Below, piece by piece: positions 40,764 to 48,745 of a stretch of DNA of 64,000 bases. The position numbers were made by a program, and so were the translations under genes. How positions within the stretch are numbered: the first letter of the stretch is position 1; each line of letters begins with the position of its first letter. Below the pieces are notes generated by a model that was not told the DNA's origin, made no database searches, and was given only the letters and a program-made list of their open reading frames with translations. This DNA comes from Microbacterium oxydans (GTDB taxonomy: Bacteria > Actinomycetota > Actinomycetes > Actinomycetales > Microbacteriaceae): contig NZ_FMIR01000017.1 in assembly GCF_900095745.1 (NCBI RefSeq), forward strand, positions 310,001 to 374,000, written 5' to 3'.

Positions 40764-41137
40764 GTGGCTTCGGGGTCGAACGGAGGCCGGTTGCTCGCGC
40801 TGAACTCCTGCGGGAGCGCACGGGGAGCGACAGGCTCCGCGATCGTCTCTCGCGCCTGCGTCGGCGTCGCGGCCGGCTGCGGCTCCTCGAACAGCGCGTC
40901 GCGGATGATGCGTCGCGGATCGTACTGACGGGGGTCGAGCTTGCGCCAGTCCACATCGTCGAGCTCCGGACCCATCTCCTCGCGCATGCGGGACTTGGTC
41001 GAGCGAAGATACTCGCCGGCCTTGCGGACCATGCGGGAGAAGCCTTCGGCAGCTCGCGGAAGACGTTCCGGGCCGATGATGAGGACCGCGATGAGGCCGA
41101 TCAGCAGCAGCTTCTCGAAGGTGAGCCCGAACGTCAT
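40760..41137 (-). CDS. tatB: Twin-arginine translocase subunit TatB
   Basis: A 125-aa protein with the TatA/B signature: a short N-terminal helix (about 8-20), the hinge FGLTFEKLLLIGLIAVLIIGPERLP compressed into residues 3-27, then an amphipathic helix (AAEGFSRMVRKAGEYLR) and a Pro-rich tail. The Glu in the membrane helix (EKLLL) and the length favour TatB over TatA. In mycobacteria TatB sits beside HtrA and SigE; here htrA lies 33 kb away. ATG 41137 has TAGCCT six bases upstream. Confidence 0.88.
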   Translation of the reverse strand: MTFGLTFEKLLLIGLIAVLIIGPERLPRAAEGFSRMVRKAGEYLRSTKSRMREEMGPELDDVDWRKLDPRQYDPRRIIRDALFEEPQPAATPTQARETIAEPVAPRALPQEFSASNRPPFDPEAT

Positions 41138-41143
41138 CTCTAC

Positions 41144-41149
41144 AGGCTA
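41144..41149 (-). promoter_or_regulatory. -10 box TAGCCT, leaderless type
   Basis: TAGCCT is six bases before ATG 41137. Confidence 0.55.
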
Positions 41150-41185
41150 CCGTCGCGCCTGCGGTCCGCGGGTACACCGAGCGAA

Positions 41186-41191
41186 TACTCT
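41186..41191 (+). promoter_or_regulatory. -10 box TACTCT for O-methyltransferase
   Basis: TACTCT would start a leader of about 30 bases that holds AGGGAGAA before ATG 41228. Confidence 0.5.
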
Positions 41192-41227
41192 GGAGGGAAC
41201 CACCGGGCAGGCAGGGAGAAACAGGCC

Positions 41228-41866
41228 ATGAGCGAGCACGACGCGAACGCGCGATTCCTTCGCGAGTCCATCGTGGAACCCGACGCCATCGCACGTGCGC
41301 GCGCGCATGCGGTCGAGCTCGGCGCGATGCCGATCAGCACCGTCGTCGGTTCCCAGATCGCCGTGCTCGCCGCCGCGACCGGCGCGCGCTCGATCGTCGA
41401 GATCGGCACCGGCGCCGGCGTCTCCGGACTCTGGCTGCTGCACGGAGCGCCGCAGGCCGTGCTCACCTCGATCGACAACGAGCCCGAGCACCTCGCAGCA
41501 GCGCGACAGGCTTTCACCGACGCGAAGGTGCCGTCCACCAAGGTCCGATTCATCACCGGTCGCGCCATCGACGTGCTCCCCCGCATGAATGAGGCCTCGT
41601 ACGACATCGTGCTCGTCGACGCCGACCCCGACCACATCATCGAGTACGTCGAGCACGGACTCCGCCTCGCCCGCACCGGCGGCATCGTGCTGGTGCCGCG
41701 GATCCTCGGCGGCGGCCGCGTGGCCGACCCGGTGCAGCGCGATGAAGTCACGTCGGCCTACCGCTCTCTGGTGCAGGAGACGCAGGAGTCTTCGGCCGTG
41801 TTGGCGACCGTGTCACCCGCAGGTGAAGGACTGCTCCAGCTGATCAGACTCGCCGACCGCGACTGA
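41228..41866 (+). CDS. Class I SAM-dependent O-methyltransferase (Rv1220c-like)
   Basis: A 212-aa methyltransferase of the catechol/caffeoyl-CoA O-methyltransferase type. The SAM-binding glycine motif VEIGTGAGVSGLWLL is at about 58-72, SIDNEPEH about 80-87, and VLVDADPDHIIEY about 137-149 supplies the metal-binding Asp residues. It stands beside tatB as Rv1220c stands near the sigE/tatB region in M. tuberculosis. The substrate is unknown. Strong terminator follows at 41901. Confidence 0.87.
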   Translation: MSEHDANARFLRESIVEPDAIARARAHAVELGAMPISTVVGSQIAVLAAATGARSIVEIGTGAGVSGLWLLHGAPQAVLTSIDNEPEHLAAARQAFTDAKVPSTKVRFITGRAIDVLPRMNEASYDIVLVDADPDHIIEYVEHGLRLARTGGIVLVPRILGGGRVADPVQRDEVTSAYRSLVQETQESSAVLATVSPAGEGLLQLIRLADRD

Positions 41867-41900
41867 GAATCGCCTCGCTCGGGTATTTCCCGGAATCGAC

Positions 41901-41934
41901 AAAGGGCGGTGGATCCGAGGATCCACCGCCCTTT
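41901..41934. terminator. Bidirectional terminator
   Basis: A 16-base arm 41901-41916 pairs with 41919-41934 (effectively 15 bp with a 4-base loop), flanked by AAA and TTT so that it works from both sides. It lies between the O-methyltransferase and the DUF3117 gene. Confidence 0.9.
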
Positions 41935-41962
41935 CGGTCCGCGGATGCGGACCTCAGATCGT

Positions 41963-42136
41963 TTAGGCCGGTGCCACGACGGCTGCAAGCACGTCGTGAA
42001 GTTCCTTGGCCTCGGCGTCGTTCACGGAGACGACCAGACGGCCGCCGCCTTCGAGCGGAACGCGCACGATGATGAGTCGTCCTTCTTTCACGGCCTCCAT
42101 GGGTCCGTCTCCGGTCCTCGGCTTCATCGCTGCCAT
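41963..42136 (-). CDS. DUF3117 family small protein
   Basis: A 57-aa protein, MAAMKPRTGDGPMEAVKEGR at the N-terminus, then a compact beta-rich body ending DVLAAVVAPA. This matches the very conserved actinobacterial family DUF3117. ATG 42136 is preceded by AGGGAG at six bases. Function unknown. It is divergent from no gene and stands as a single-gene unit with a terminator behind it. Confidence 0.88.
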   Translation of the reverse strand: MAAMKPRTGDGPMEAVKEGRLIIVRVPLEGGGRLVVSVNDAEAKELHDVLAAVVAPA

Positions 42137-42168
42137 CGTGGCTCCCTTTCCTCCGGTGGTATGGAATG

Positions 42169-42174
42169 AGTTTA
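42169..42174 (-). promoter_or_regulatory. -10 box TAAACT for the DUF3117 gene
   Basis: TAAACT gives a leader of about 25 bases including AGGGAG. It is the AT-richest hexamer in the 94-base gap. Confidence 0.45.
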
Positions 42175-42230
42175 TCGGGTGTCACCGGGACCTGGAGGTC
42201 ACCGAGCAACAATTGGGTCGCCGGACACGG

Positions 42231-43448
42231 TCAGGGCACCTGCCAGAACGTGCTTCCGAGCGCATACACGTGGTAGATCCAGAGCCACTGGCCCAGGAGG
42301 CAGAGGGCCACCACACCGACGCGCCACCACCGCGATCGAGGAACCGCGACGGCGCCCCAGAGCGGGCTGAGGGGCAGCAGCAGGCGGAACGTGCTGGACT
42401 GCGGGAAGAACACCGCGAGGAGGTACAGGAGATAGCTGGCGCTCCACAGACGCAGGTCACCGCCGAGGGCGCGCACCTGGGGCGAGCGCAGGAGGGCGAC
42501 GGCGGCCGCCGCGACGAGCAGCACGAGCGCCACCGGCCCCCACCACTGCGGCATGCCCCAGAGCGCGAACCAGAACTGCGAGGCCTGAACCCATCCTTCG
42601 AACGGCAGGAAACCGTCGACGCCGCCGACGATCCAGTGCCGGCGCCACGCGAGTTCGGTCGCGAGATAGGCACCGGGATCGCCCGTGACGACACCGGCGA
42701 TCAGTTGCCAGGCGAAGCCCGCCGCGGTCGCGAGCGCCCCGAGCGCGACGATGTGCGTGATCTCGCGCCCGGTGAGCGGTTCCTTCTTCCGGCGGAACCA
42801 GCGCACGACACCGTGCAACCCGAGGTACAGGGCGAAGGCGAGGATCCCGGGGCGCGTGAAGGCCATCACCGGGATCAGGAGGTAGAGCCGGCCGTACTCG
42901 TGTCTGATCGTCGCATCGAGCGCGAGGAACAGCAGCAGCAGGAACAGAGTCTCGGCATAACCGACCTGGAACATCGCGGCGATCGGCCCGGCAGCGAAGA
43001 ACACGACTGCCCAGAGCGCCGCAGAAGCGCCGATGCGGTCACGGAGCAGACGATGAAGCGCGAGGCACGCGAGATACCCCGCGGCCAGCGAGATCAGGAG
43101 AGCGCCGACTCCCCAGGACCCGAAGACGAAGCCCACCGCCTTCGCCGCATATGCGAACACGGGCATGAATGCCCAGGCGTTCTCGGCGACTTCGCCCGAC
43201 TCCGTCAGGGGAAGCTCGGTCGGATAGCCGGACTCCGCGACCAGCCAGTACCACTGGGCGTCCCAGCCGAGGATGAAGTCATCGAGTCCGGCATCGGCCC
43301 CGAAGCGCGAGAACGACGTCGACAGCGACGCGGCGATGAGCAGGAAGATCGTGGTCGTTGCCCGTGCCGCGAGGTAGATGATCGCGATCCGCAGCGCGAT
43401 CGGCGCCTGCGCCCAACGGCGAGCCGTGCTCAGCGCGAGGTGAGCCAT
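42231..43448 (-). CDS. PIG-V-like mannosyltransferase family membrane protein
   Basis: A 405-aa polytopic protein with about ten membrane helices. WDAQWYWLVAESGYP (about 62-76) with its Asp, in an early extracytoplasmic loop, is the GT-C catalytic motif of the PIG-V/dolichol-phosphate-mannose-type family; AFMPVFAYAAK follows and VGYAETLFLLLLFLAL is also family-like. It probably transfers a hexose from a polyprenyl-phosphate donor to a cell-envelope acceptor. Its start overlaps dapE by 19 bases, so it is probably expressed from the dapE promoter. Confidence 0.82.
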   Translation of the reverse strand: MAHLALSTARRWAQAPIALRIAIIYLAARATTTIFLLIAASLSTSFSRFGADAGLDDFILGWDAQWYWLVAESGYPTELPLTESGEVAENAWAFMPVFAYAAKAVGFVFGSWGVGALLISLAAGYLACLALHRLLRDRIGASAALWAVVFFAAGPIAAMFQVGYAETLFLLLLFLALDATIRHEYGRLYLLIPVMAFTRPGILAFALYLGLHGVVRWFRRKKEPLTGREITHIVALGALATAAGFAWQLIAGVVTGDPGAYLATELAWRRHWIVGGVDGFLPFEGWVQASQFWFALWGMPQWWGPVALVLLVAAAAVALLRSPQVRALGGDLRLWSASYLLYLLAVFFPQSSTFRLLLPLSPLWGAVAVPRSRWWRVGVVALCLLGQWLWIYHVYALGSTFWQVP

Positions 43449-44503
43449 GCGCGCAGGCCCCGCTCCACGGCGTCGATCTGCGCGAGCGGTACGCGCTCCT
43501 CGTCGTGGTGCGCGAGGTGCGGGTCGCCGGGACCGTAGTTCACCGCCGGAATGCCGAGCGCCGAGAAGCGGGCGACGTCGGTCCAGCCGTACTTCGGGCG
43601 CGGCTCGGCGCCCACAGCCGCCACGAACTGCTTCGCGATCTCGGCGTCGAGTCCGGGGCGCGCGCCCTCGGCGGCGTCGGTGATCTCGATCTCGAAGCCG
43701 GCGAGAACCCCGCGGAGGTGCGCTTCAGCGTCCGCGGCGGACTTGCTGGGCGCGAAGCGATAGTTGACCTCGACCTCGCACGCGTCGGGGATGACGTTGC
43801 CCGCGACGCCGCCGGCGATTCGCACGGCGCTCAGGCTCTCCCGGTACAGGAGCCCCTCGACCGGCACCTCCCTGGCGCGGTACTCGGCGAGCCGCGTCAG
43901 GATCGGCGCCGCACGGTGGATCGCGTTCTCGCCGATCCACGCTCGTGCACTGTGTGCGCGAACGCCGGTCGTGCGCACGATCGCGCGCAGCGTGCCGTTG
44001 CATCCGCCCTCGACCTCGCCGTTGGAGGGTTCGCCGAGGATCGCGAAATCCGCCCGGAACAGGTCGGGTCGCACCGCGGCGAGCAGGCCGAGGCCGTTCT
44101 TGGACGCCTCGATCTCTTCGTTGTCGTACCACATCCAAGTGATGTCGATCGCGGGATCGGTGAGCTCCGCCGCGAGCTTGAGCTGCACGGCCGTGCCCGC
44201 CTTCATATCGACGGTTCCGCGCCCCCAGAGATAGGGCACGCCGTCGATCTCGATGTCCCTGGTCGGCAGGTTCGCATTGATCGGCACGGTGTCGATGTGA
44301 CCGGCGATGGCGACGCGCTGCGCGCGCCCGAGATCGGTGCGGGCGACGATCGTGTTGCCGTGGCGGAAGACTTCGAGGTGCGTCAGCGGCGTGATGGCCG
44401 CCTCGATCGCGTCGGCGAGGGTCTTCTCGTCGCCGGACACGCTCGGGATGTCGCAGATCGCACGGGTGAGGTCGACGGAGGACGCGGTCAGATCGAGCAC
44501 CAT
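43430..44503 (-). CDS. dapE: Succinyl-diaminopimelate desuccinylase
   Basis: A 357-aa M20 metallohydrolase that removes succinate from N-succinyl-LL-diaminopimelate. Zinc ligands are visible in IAGHIDTVP (about 67-75), WGRGTVDMKAGTA, DNEEIEASKNG (catalytic Glu-Glu) and GEPSNGEVEGG; a late His is in HLAHHDEE. ATG 44503 has TAGGCT six bases upstream. It is divergent from dapD, the enzyme two steps earlier in the same pathway, with 65 bases between them. Confidence 0.93.
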   Translation of the reverse strand: MVLDLTASSVDLTRAICDIPSVSGDEKTLADAIEAAITPLTHLEVFRHGNTIVARTDLGRAQRVAIAGHIDTVPINANLPTRDIEIDGVPYLWGRGTVDMKAGTAVQLKLAAELTDPAIDITWMWYDNEEIEASKNGLGLLAAVRPDLFRADFAILGEPSNGEVEGGCNGTLRAIVRTTGVRAHSARAWIGENAIHRAAPILTRLAEYRAREVPVEGLLYRESLSAVRIAGGVAGNVIPDACEVEVNYRFAPSKSAADAEAHLRGVLAGFEIEITDAAEGARPGLDAEIAKQFVAAVGAEPRPKYGWTDVARFSALGIPAVNYGPGDPHLAHHDEERVPLAQIDAVERGLRAWLTSR

Positions 44504-44509
44504 GGGTCA

Positions 44510-44515
44510 AGCCTA
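44510..44515 (-). promoter_or_regulatory. -10 box TAGGCT, leaderless type
   Basis: TAGGCT is six bases before ATG 44503 (dapE). Confidence 0.55.
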
Positions 44516-44556
44516 CTTACCCCGTCATGCGTGAAGTCCCCCGCCTCCCGGCGCGA

Positions 44557-44562
44557 TAGCGT
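44557..44562 (+). promoter_or_regulatory. -10 box TAGCGT, leaderless type
   Basis: TAGCGT is six bases before ATG 44569 (dapD). With the dapE box it forms a divergent pair of leaderless promoters. Confidence 0.55.
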
Positions 44563-44568
44563 GGAGGG

Positions 44569-45516
44569 ATGAGCGACGCACGCACCGTATGGGGTATCGG
44601 CCTGACCACGATCGCCGGCGATGGCACGGTTCTCGATGCGTGGTACCCGGATGTCCGCACGGGATCTGCCTCCGCAGACGATGCCGCCGTCGCCGCGCTC
44701 GAGCCCCTCGTCGGCGCCGATGAGCGACGGAACGTGACCGTCGAGATCGTCCGGCTCCAGATCGACCTCGACGCAGCTCCCGCTTCCACGGCCGACGCGT
44801 ACCTGCGACTGCACGCCCTCTCGCACCTCGTCGTGCGCCCCAACGAGCTGAACCTGGAGGGCATCTTCGGCCACCTGCCCAACGTCGCCTGGACGAACGC
44901 CGGCCCGGTGCTCCCCGCCGACGCCGCCCGACTGCGGCCGCACCTCCAGCGCGCCGGCATCCAGGTGCAGGGACTGGACAAGTTCCCGCGCCTGACCGAC
45001 TACGTGCAGCCTGCGGGCGTCAGGATCGCCGACGCCTCGCGCGTGCGGCTCGGCGCACACCTCTCCCCCGGCACCACCGTGATGCATGAGGGCTTCGTCA
45101 ACTTCAACGCCGGAACGCTCGGCTCCTCCATGGTCGAGGGACGCATCTCGCAGGGCGTCGTCGTGGGCGACGGCAGCGACATCGGCGGCGGTTCCTCGAT
45201 CATGGGCACGCTCTCGGGCGGTGGCACGCACCGGGTGTCGATCGGCGCGCGCACCCTGCTCGGAGCGAACGCCGGCATCGGCATCTCCCTCGGCGACGAC
45301 TGCGTCGTCGAGGCGGGCCTGTACGTGACCGCCGGGACGAAGATCGTGCTGGTCGACGGCCCGATGACGCCGGACGGCGGACGCAAGACGGTGAAGGGCG
45401 GAGAACTCTCCGGCCAGGACGGGCTGCTCTTCCGCCGGAACTCCCTCAGCGGGGCCGTCGAGGCCGTGCGCCGTGCCGGCGTGGGCGTGACGCTCAACGA
45501 GGCCCTTCACGCCTGA
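44569..45516 (+). CDS. dapD: Tetrahydrodipicolinate N-succinyltransferase, actinobacterial type
   Basis: A 315-aa trimeric left-handed beta-helix acyltransferase that succinylates tetrahydrodipicolinate in lysine/DAP synthesis. The helix repeats run from about 150 to 270 ([54 protein letters not shown]). The N-terminal region matches the longer actinobacterial DapD rather than the E. coli type. It is divergent from dapE. Confidence 0.93.
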   Translation: MSDARTVWGIGLTTIAGDGTVLDAWYPDVRTGSASADDAAVAALEPLVGADERRNVTVEIVRLQIDLDAAPASTADAYLRLHALSHLVVRPNELNLEGIFGHLPNVAWTNAGPVLPADAARLRPHLQRAGIQVQGLDKFPRLTDYVQPAGVRIADASRVRLGAHLSPGTTVMHEGFVNFNAGTLGSSMVEGRISQGVVVGDGSDIGGGSSIMGTLSGGGTHRVSIGARTLLGANAGIGISLGDDCVVEAGLYVTAGTKIVLVDGPMTPDGGRKTVKGGELSGQDGLLFRRNSLSGAVEAVRRAGVGVTLNEALHA

Positions 45517-45565
45517 GAGCCCTCCCTGCGCGTGCGTCGGCCGCCCGCGACCCGCGCGTGGAGGC

Positions 45566-45601
45566 GGCATGCAGCCGACGGCATGCACGCACTGGTAGAC
45601 T
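45566..45601 (+). promoter_or_regulatory. Promoter region with repeated GGCATGCA before DEAD-box gene
   Basis: TAGACT (45596-45601) is a good -10 and would start a leader of about 190 bases. Upstream, GGCATGCA occurs twice (45566-45573 and 45580-45587), 14 bases apart, around the -35 position. The core GCATGC is itself palindromic, so this could be an operator. The 5' leader 45608-45797 has no ORF I can support. Confidence 0.45.
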
Positions 45602-45797
45602 GACACCGTTGTCCGCACCGCCGGTGCTGCAACATCGTCGTCGTCATGGGGTCTCCGAGGACCGAAGCGAGCAGAACTGCTCCCACCACCAGCATGAGCT
45701 GGCATTTCGAACGGCGAACCGATGCGCAATTCCTGCGCCGTCGCCCACCTCACCCCTTATCTCGCGCCGATCACTCGTGCGCTGACGGAGTTTCTGC

Positions 45798-47195
45798 ATG
45801 TCTACTTTCCTTGAACTCGGCGTTCCCGCCGAGCTCGCCGCCGTTCTCGCCGATTCCGGCAAAACCGAGGCCTTCGCGATCCAGCGCGACACCCTTCCCG
45901 ACTCCCTCGCGGGTCGCGACCTCCTCGGCCGCGGACGCACGGGCAGCGGTAAGACCATCGCCTTCGCCCTGCCGCTCGTGGCGCGCCTCGCCGCATCCGG
46001 TGGTCAGCGCCGCGCCGGCCTCCCGCGCGGACTCGTCCTCGCCCCGACCCGTGAACTCGCGACGCAGATCGCCGCGACCATCGCCCCGCTCGCCGAGGCT
46101 GCCGGCCTGCGCGTCACGACCGTCTTCGGTGGCGTCAGCCAGCGTCCGCAAGAGCAGGCGCTGCGCGGCGGCGTCGACATCGTCGTGGCCTGCCCCGGTC
46201 GACTCGAAGACCTCATGAAGCAGCAGGTCGTGCGCCTCAGCGCGATCGAGGTCACCGTGCTCGACGAGGCCGACCACATGGCCGACCTCGGCTTCCTCCC
46301 CGGCGTCACCCGCATTCTCACCGCGACGCCGGCCGGTGGCCAGCGCCTCCTGTTCAGCGCGACGCTGGACCGCGGCATCGACACCCTCGCCCGCCGCTTC
46401 CTCTCGAACGCGGTCAGCCACGAGGTCGATGAAGAGAGCGTGCCCGTGGGCGAGATGACCCACCGCGTGCTGGTCGTCGACTCCACCGACAACAAGACCG
46501 CTCTCGTGAAGGAGCTCGCCTCCGGCACCGGCCGCCGCATCCTCTTCACCCGCACCAAGCACCAGGCGAAGAAGCTCGCGAAGCAGCTCACGGCTGCCGG
46601 CATTCCGGCCGTCGACCTGCACGGAAACCTGTCGCAGAACGCTCGTGAGCGCAACCTCGGCGCCTTCTCCGCCGCACCGGAAGACGGCGGAGTGCGCGTC
46701 CTCGTCGCGACCGATGTCGCCGCCCGTGGCGTGCACGTCGACAACGTCGACCTCGTCGTCCACGTCGACCCGCCCGTCGAGCACAAGGCATACCTGCACC
46801 GTTCCGGACGTACGGCCCGTGCCGGTGCTGCCGGCACCGTCGTGACCGTCGTGCTCCCCGAGCAGCGCCGTGACGTCAAGGACCTGCTGCGCAAGGCGGC
46901 CATCTCGGCTCCGCTGGAAGATGTCACGACCGCTGCCGTCACGGCCCTGGTCCCCGAGCGCGCCCCGCACGTGCGCCCGGCTCCCGTGCAGGCTCCGCAG
47001 CAGCAGCAGCGTCAGTCGTCCAAGCAGCGTCCCGCCGGTGGCGAGAAGAGCGGTGCGGCGAACCCGCCCGCGCGTCGTCGTCGCCGCCCCCGCGCCGGTG
47101 GCGCCGGTGGCCAGGGCAGCGGCTACCAGGGCGGTGGCTACTCCACGCAGAGCGGACAGTCCCGTCAGGGCGGCCGCAGCGCGCAGGGTCGCTGA
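45798..47195 (+). CDS. DEAD-box RNA helicase
   Basis: A 465-aa RNA helicase distinct from the rhlE product. The Q motif is in AFAIQRDTLP, Walker A GRTGSGKT (about 45-52), DEAD in LDEADHMADLGF, SAT and motif VI HRSGRTARAG. The C-terminal 90 residues contain Gln-rich, Arg-rich and Gly-rich parts (RRRRRPRAGGAGG, GSGYQGGGYSTQSG) typical of RNA-binding disordered tails. A leader of about 190 bases suggests regulation at the RNA level, as for cold-shock helicases, but this is inference. ATG 45798 has no good Shine-Dalgarno. A strong terminator follows. Confidence 0.9.
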   Translation: MSTFLELGVPAELAAVLADSGKTEAFAIQRDTLPDSLAGRDLLGRGRTGSGKTIAFALPLVARLAASGGQRRAGLPRGLVLAPTRELATQIAATIAPLAEAAGLRVTTVFGGVSQRPQEQALRGGVDIVVACPGRLEDLMKQQVVRLSAIEVTVLDEADHMADLGFLPGVTRILTATPAGGQRLLFSATLDRGIDTLARRFLSNAVSHEVDEESVPVGEMTHRVLVVDSTDNKTALVKELASGTGRRILFTRTKHQAKKLAKQLTAAGIPAVDLHGNLSQNARERNLGAFSAAPEDGGVRVLVATDVAARGVHVDNVDLVVHVDPPVEHKAYLHRSGRTARAGAAGTVVTVVLPEQRRDVKDLLRKAAISAPLEDVTTAAVTALVPERAPHVRPAPVQAPQQQQRQSSKQRPAGGEKSGAANPPARRRRRPRAGGAGGQGSGYQGGGYSTQSGQSRQGGRSAQGR

Positions 47196-47217
47196 CCCGC
47201 GGACGCAGCTCGACAGC

Positions 47218-47253
47218 AAAGCGCCCCTTCCGTTTCGGCGGAAGGGGCGCTTT
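47218..47253. terminator. Bidirectional terminator between the DEAD-box gene and gltA
   Basis: A perfect 15-bp stem (47218-47232 with 47239-47253) with a 6-base loop, flanked by AAA and TTTC, separates the two convergent genes. Confidence 0.9.
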
Positions 47254-47265
47254 CTCGTTCTGTGC

Positions 47266-48555
47266 TCAGCGAGTCGGGAACGACCGCTCGGGAGAGCCCG
47301 TGTACAGCTGCTGCGGGCGGCCGATCTTGGTCTGCGGGTCGAGCTGCAGCTCGCGCCACTGCGCCAGCCAGCCAGGCAGCCGACCGATGGCGAACAGCAC
47401 CGTGAACATCCGGGTCGGGAAGCCCATCGCCTTGTAGATGACGCCCGTGTAGAAGTCGACGTTCGGGTACAGGCGACGCTCACGGAAGTAGTCGTCGGCG
47501 AGGGCGAGTTCCTCGAGCTCCTTCGCGAGGTCGAGAAGCGGATCGGTGACGCCCAGCGAGGAGAGCACCTCATCGGCGGCGTCCTTGACCAGCTTGGCGC
47601 GCGGATCGTAGTTCTTGTAGACGCGGTGCCCGAAGCCCATGAGCTTCACGCCCTCCTCCTTGTTCTTCACCCGCTCCACGAAGCGCGAGACGCTCTGGCC
47701 GGAGTCGCGGATCTGCCCCAACATCGTCAGGACGGCCTCGTTCGCACCGCCGTGCAGCGGACCGGAGAGTGCCTGGATGCCGGCGGAGACCGAGGCGAAC
47801 TGGTTCGCGCCGGTAGAGCCCACCAGGCGGACAGTCGAGGTGGAGGCGTTCTGCTCGTGGTCTTCGTGGAGGATCAGGAGAAGCTCGAGAGCCTTCGACA
47901 TGACCGGGTTGACCTCGTACTCCTCGCTGTGCACGCCGAAGTTGAGCTTGAGGAAGTTGTCCACGAAGCTCAGCGAGTTGTCGGGGTACAGGAAGGCCTG
48001 GCCGACGCTCTTCTTGTGCGCATAGGCCGCGATCACGGGCAGCTTGGCGAGCATGCGCACCATGTTCAGCTCGACATGCTCGGGGTTGTGCGGGTCGGTC
48101 TGCCCCTCGTAGTACGTCGAGAGGGCGGCGACCGCCGACGAGAGCACCGACATCGGGTGCGCCGTGTGCGGCAGAGCCGAGAAGAAGCGCTTGAGGTCTT
48201 CGTGTAGCAGCGTGTGGCGACGGATCTTCTCGTCGAACTCCGCCAGCTCGGAAGCCGAGGGCAGTTCCCCGTAGATCAGGAGCCAGGCGACCTCGAGGTA
48301 GCTCGTCGATCCTGCCAGCTGCTCGATGGGATATCCGCGGTAGCGCAGGATCCCCTTGTCGCCGTCGATAAACGTGATGTCGGACTTGGTGGACGCCGTG
48401 TTGACGAAACCGTAGTCGAGGCCGGTGTAGCCGGTCTGCCGGGTCAGCGTCGAGAAGTCGATGCTGTCGTGGCCTGCCGTACCGCGCAATACCGGGAATT
48501 CGGCGGTTGTATCGCCGATCGTCAGCTTCGCCGTCTGCTCTGCCGCTGCGCTCAC
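47266..48555 (-). CDS. gltA: Citrate synthase
   Basis: A 429-aa type II-like citrate synthase that condenses oxaloacetate and acetyl-CoA. Catalytic regions are visible as ALSGPLHGGANEAV (His), MGFGHRVYKNYDPR (His and Arg) and the Asp region NVDFYTGVIYKAMG. The length and ending match actinobacterial GltA. GTG 48555 is preceded by GGAGGAGGA. Transcription starts about 120 bases upstream from a promoter with an inverted repeat. Confidence 0.95.
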   Translation of the reverse strand: MSAAAEQTAKLTIGDTTAEFPVLRGTAGHDSIDFSTLTRQTGYTGLDYGFVNTASTKSDITFIDGDKGILRYRGYPIEQLAGSTSYLEVAWLLIYGELPSASELAEFDEKIRRHTLLHEDLKRFFSALPHTAHPMSVLSSAVAALSTYYEGQTDPHNPEHVELNMVRMLAKLPVIAAYAHKKSVGQAFLYPDNSLSFVDNFLKLNFGVHSEEYEVNPVMSKALELLLILHEDHEQNASTSTVRLVGSTGANQFASVSAGIQALSGPLHGGANEAVLTMLGQIRDSGQSVSRFVERVKNKEEGVKLMGFGHRVYKNYDPRAKLVKDAADEVLSSLGVTDPLLDLAKELEELALADDYFRERRLYPNVDFYTGVIYKAMGFPTRMFTVLFAIGRLPGWLAQWRELQLDPQTKIGRPQQLYTGSPERSFPTR

Positions 48556-48680
48556 GCGGTCCTCCTCCTGGCGTCCGACCCCGCTGGTCGCGGTGCATCG
48601 GACAAGATCTTGATCAAGTCGGAACTGGCGATCTCACGGCGCTGTGGCACCAGGTCGAGACACGACCGAATCGCCTTTAC

Positions 48681-48705
48681 AGCCTAGTAGGCACACAGGC
48701 CTACT
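48681..48705 (-). promoter_or_regulatory. gltA promoter with inverted repeat
   Basis: TAGGCT (minus strand, 48686-48681) is a likely -10. Directly upstream lies the inverted repeat AGTAGGC-N6-GCCTACT (48686-48705), which would occupy the space between -35 and -10, where a repressor would block polymerase. The leader would be about 118 bases. Confidence 0.5.
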
Positions 48706-48745
48706 GTGACATCCGCCAAACAGATGCGATCTTCACGGAGAAAAC

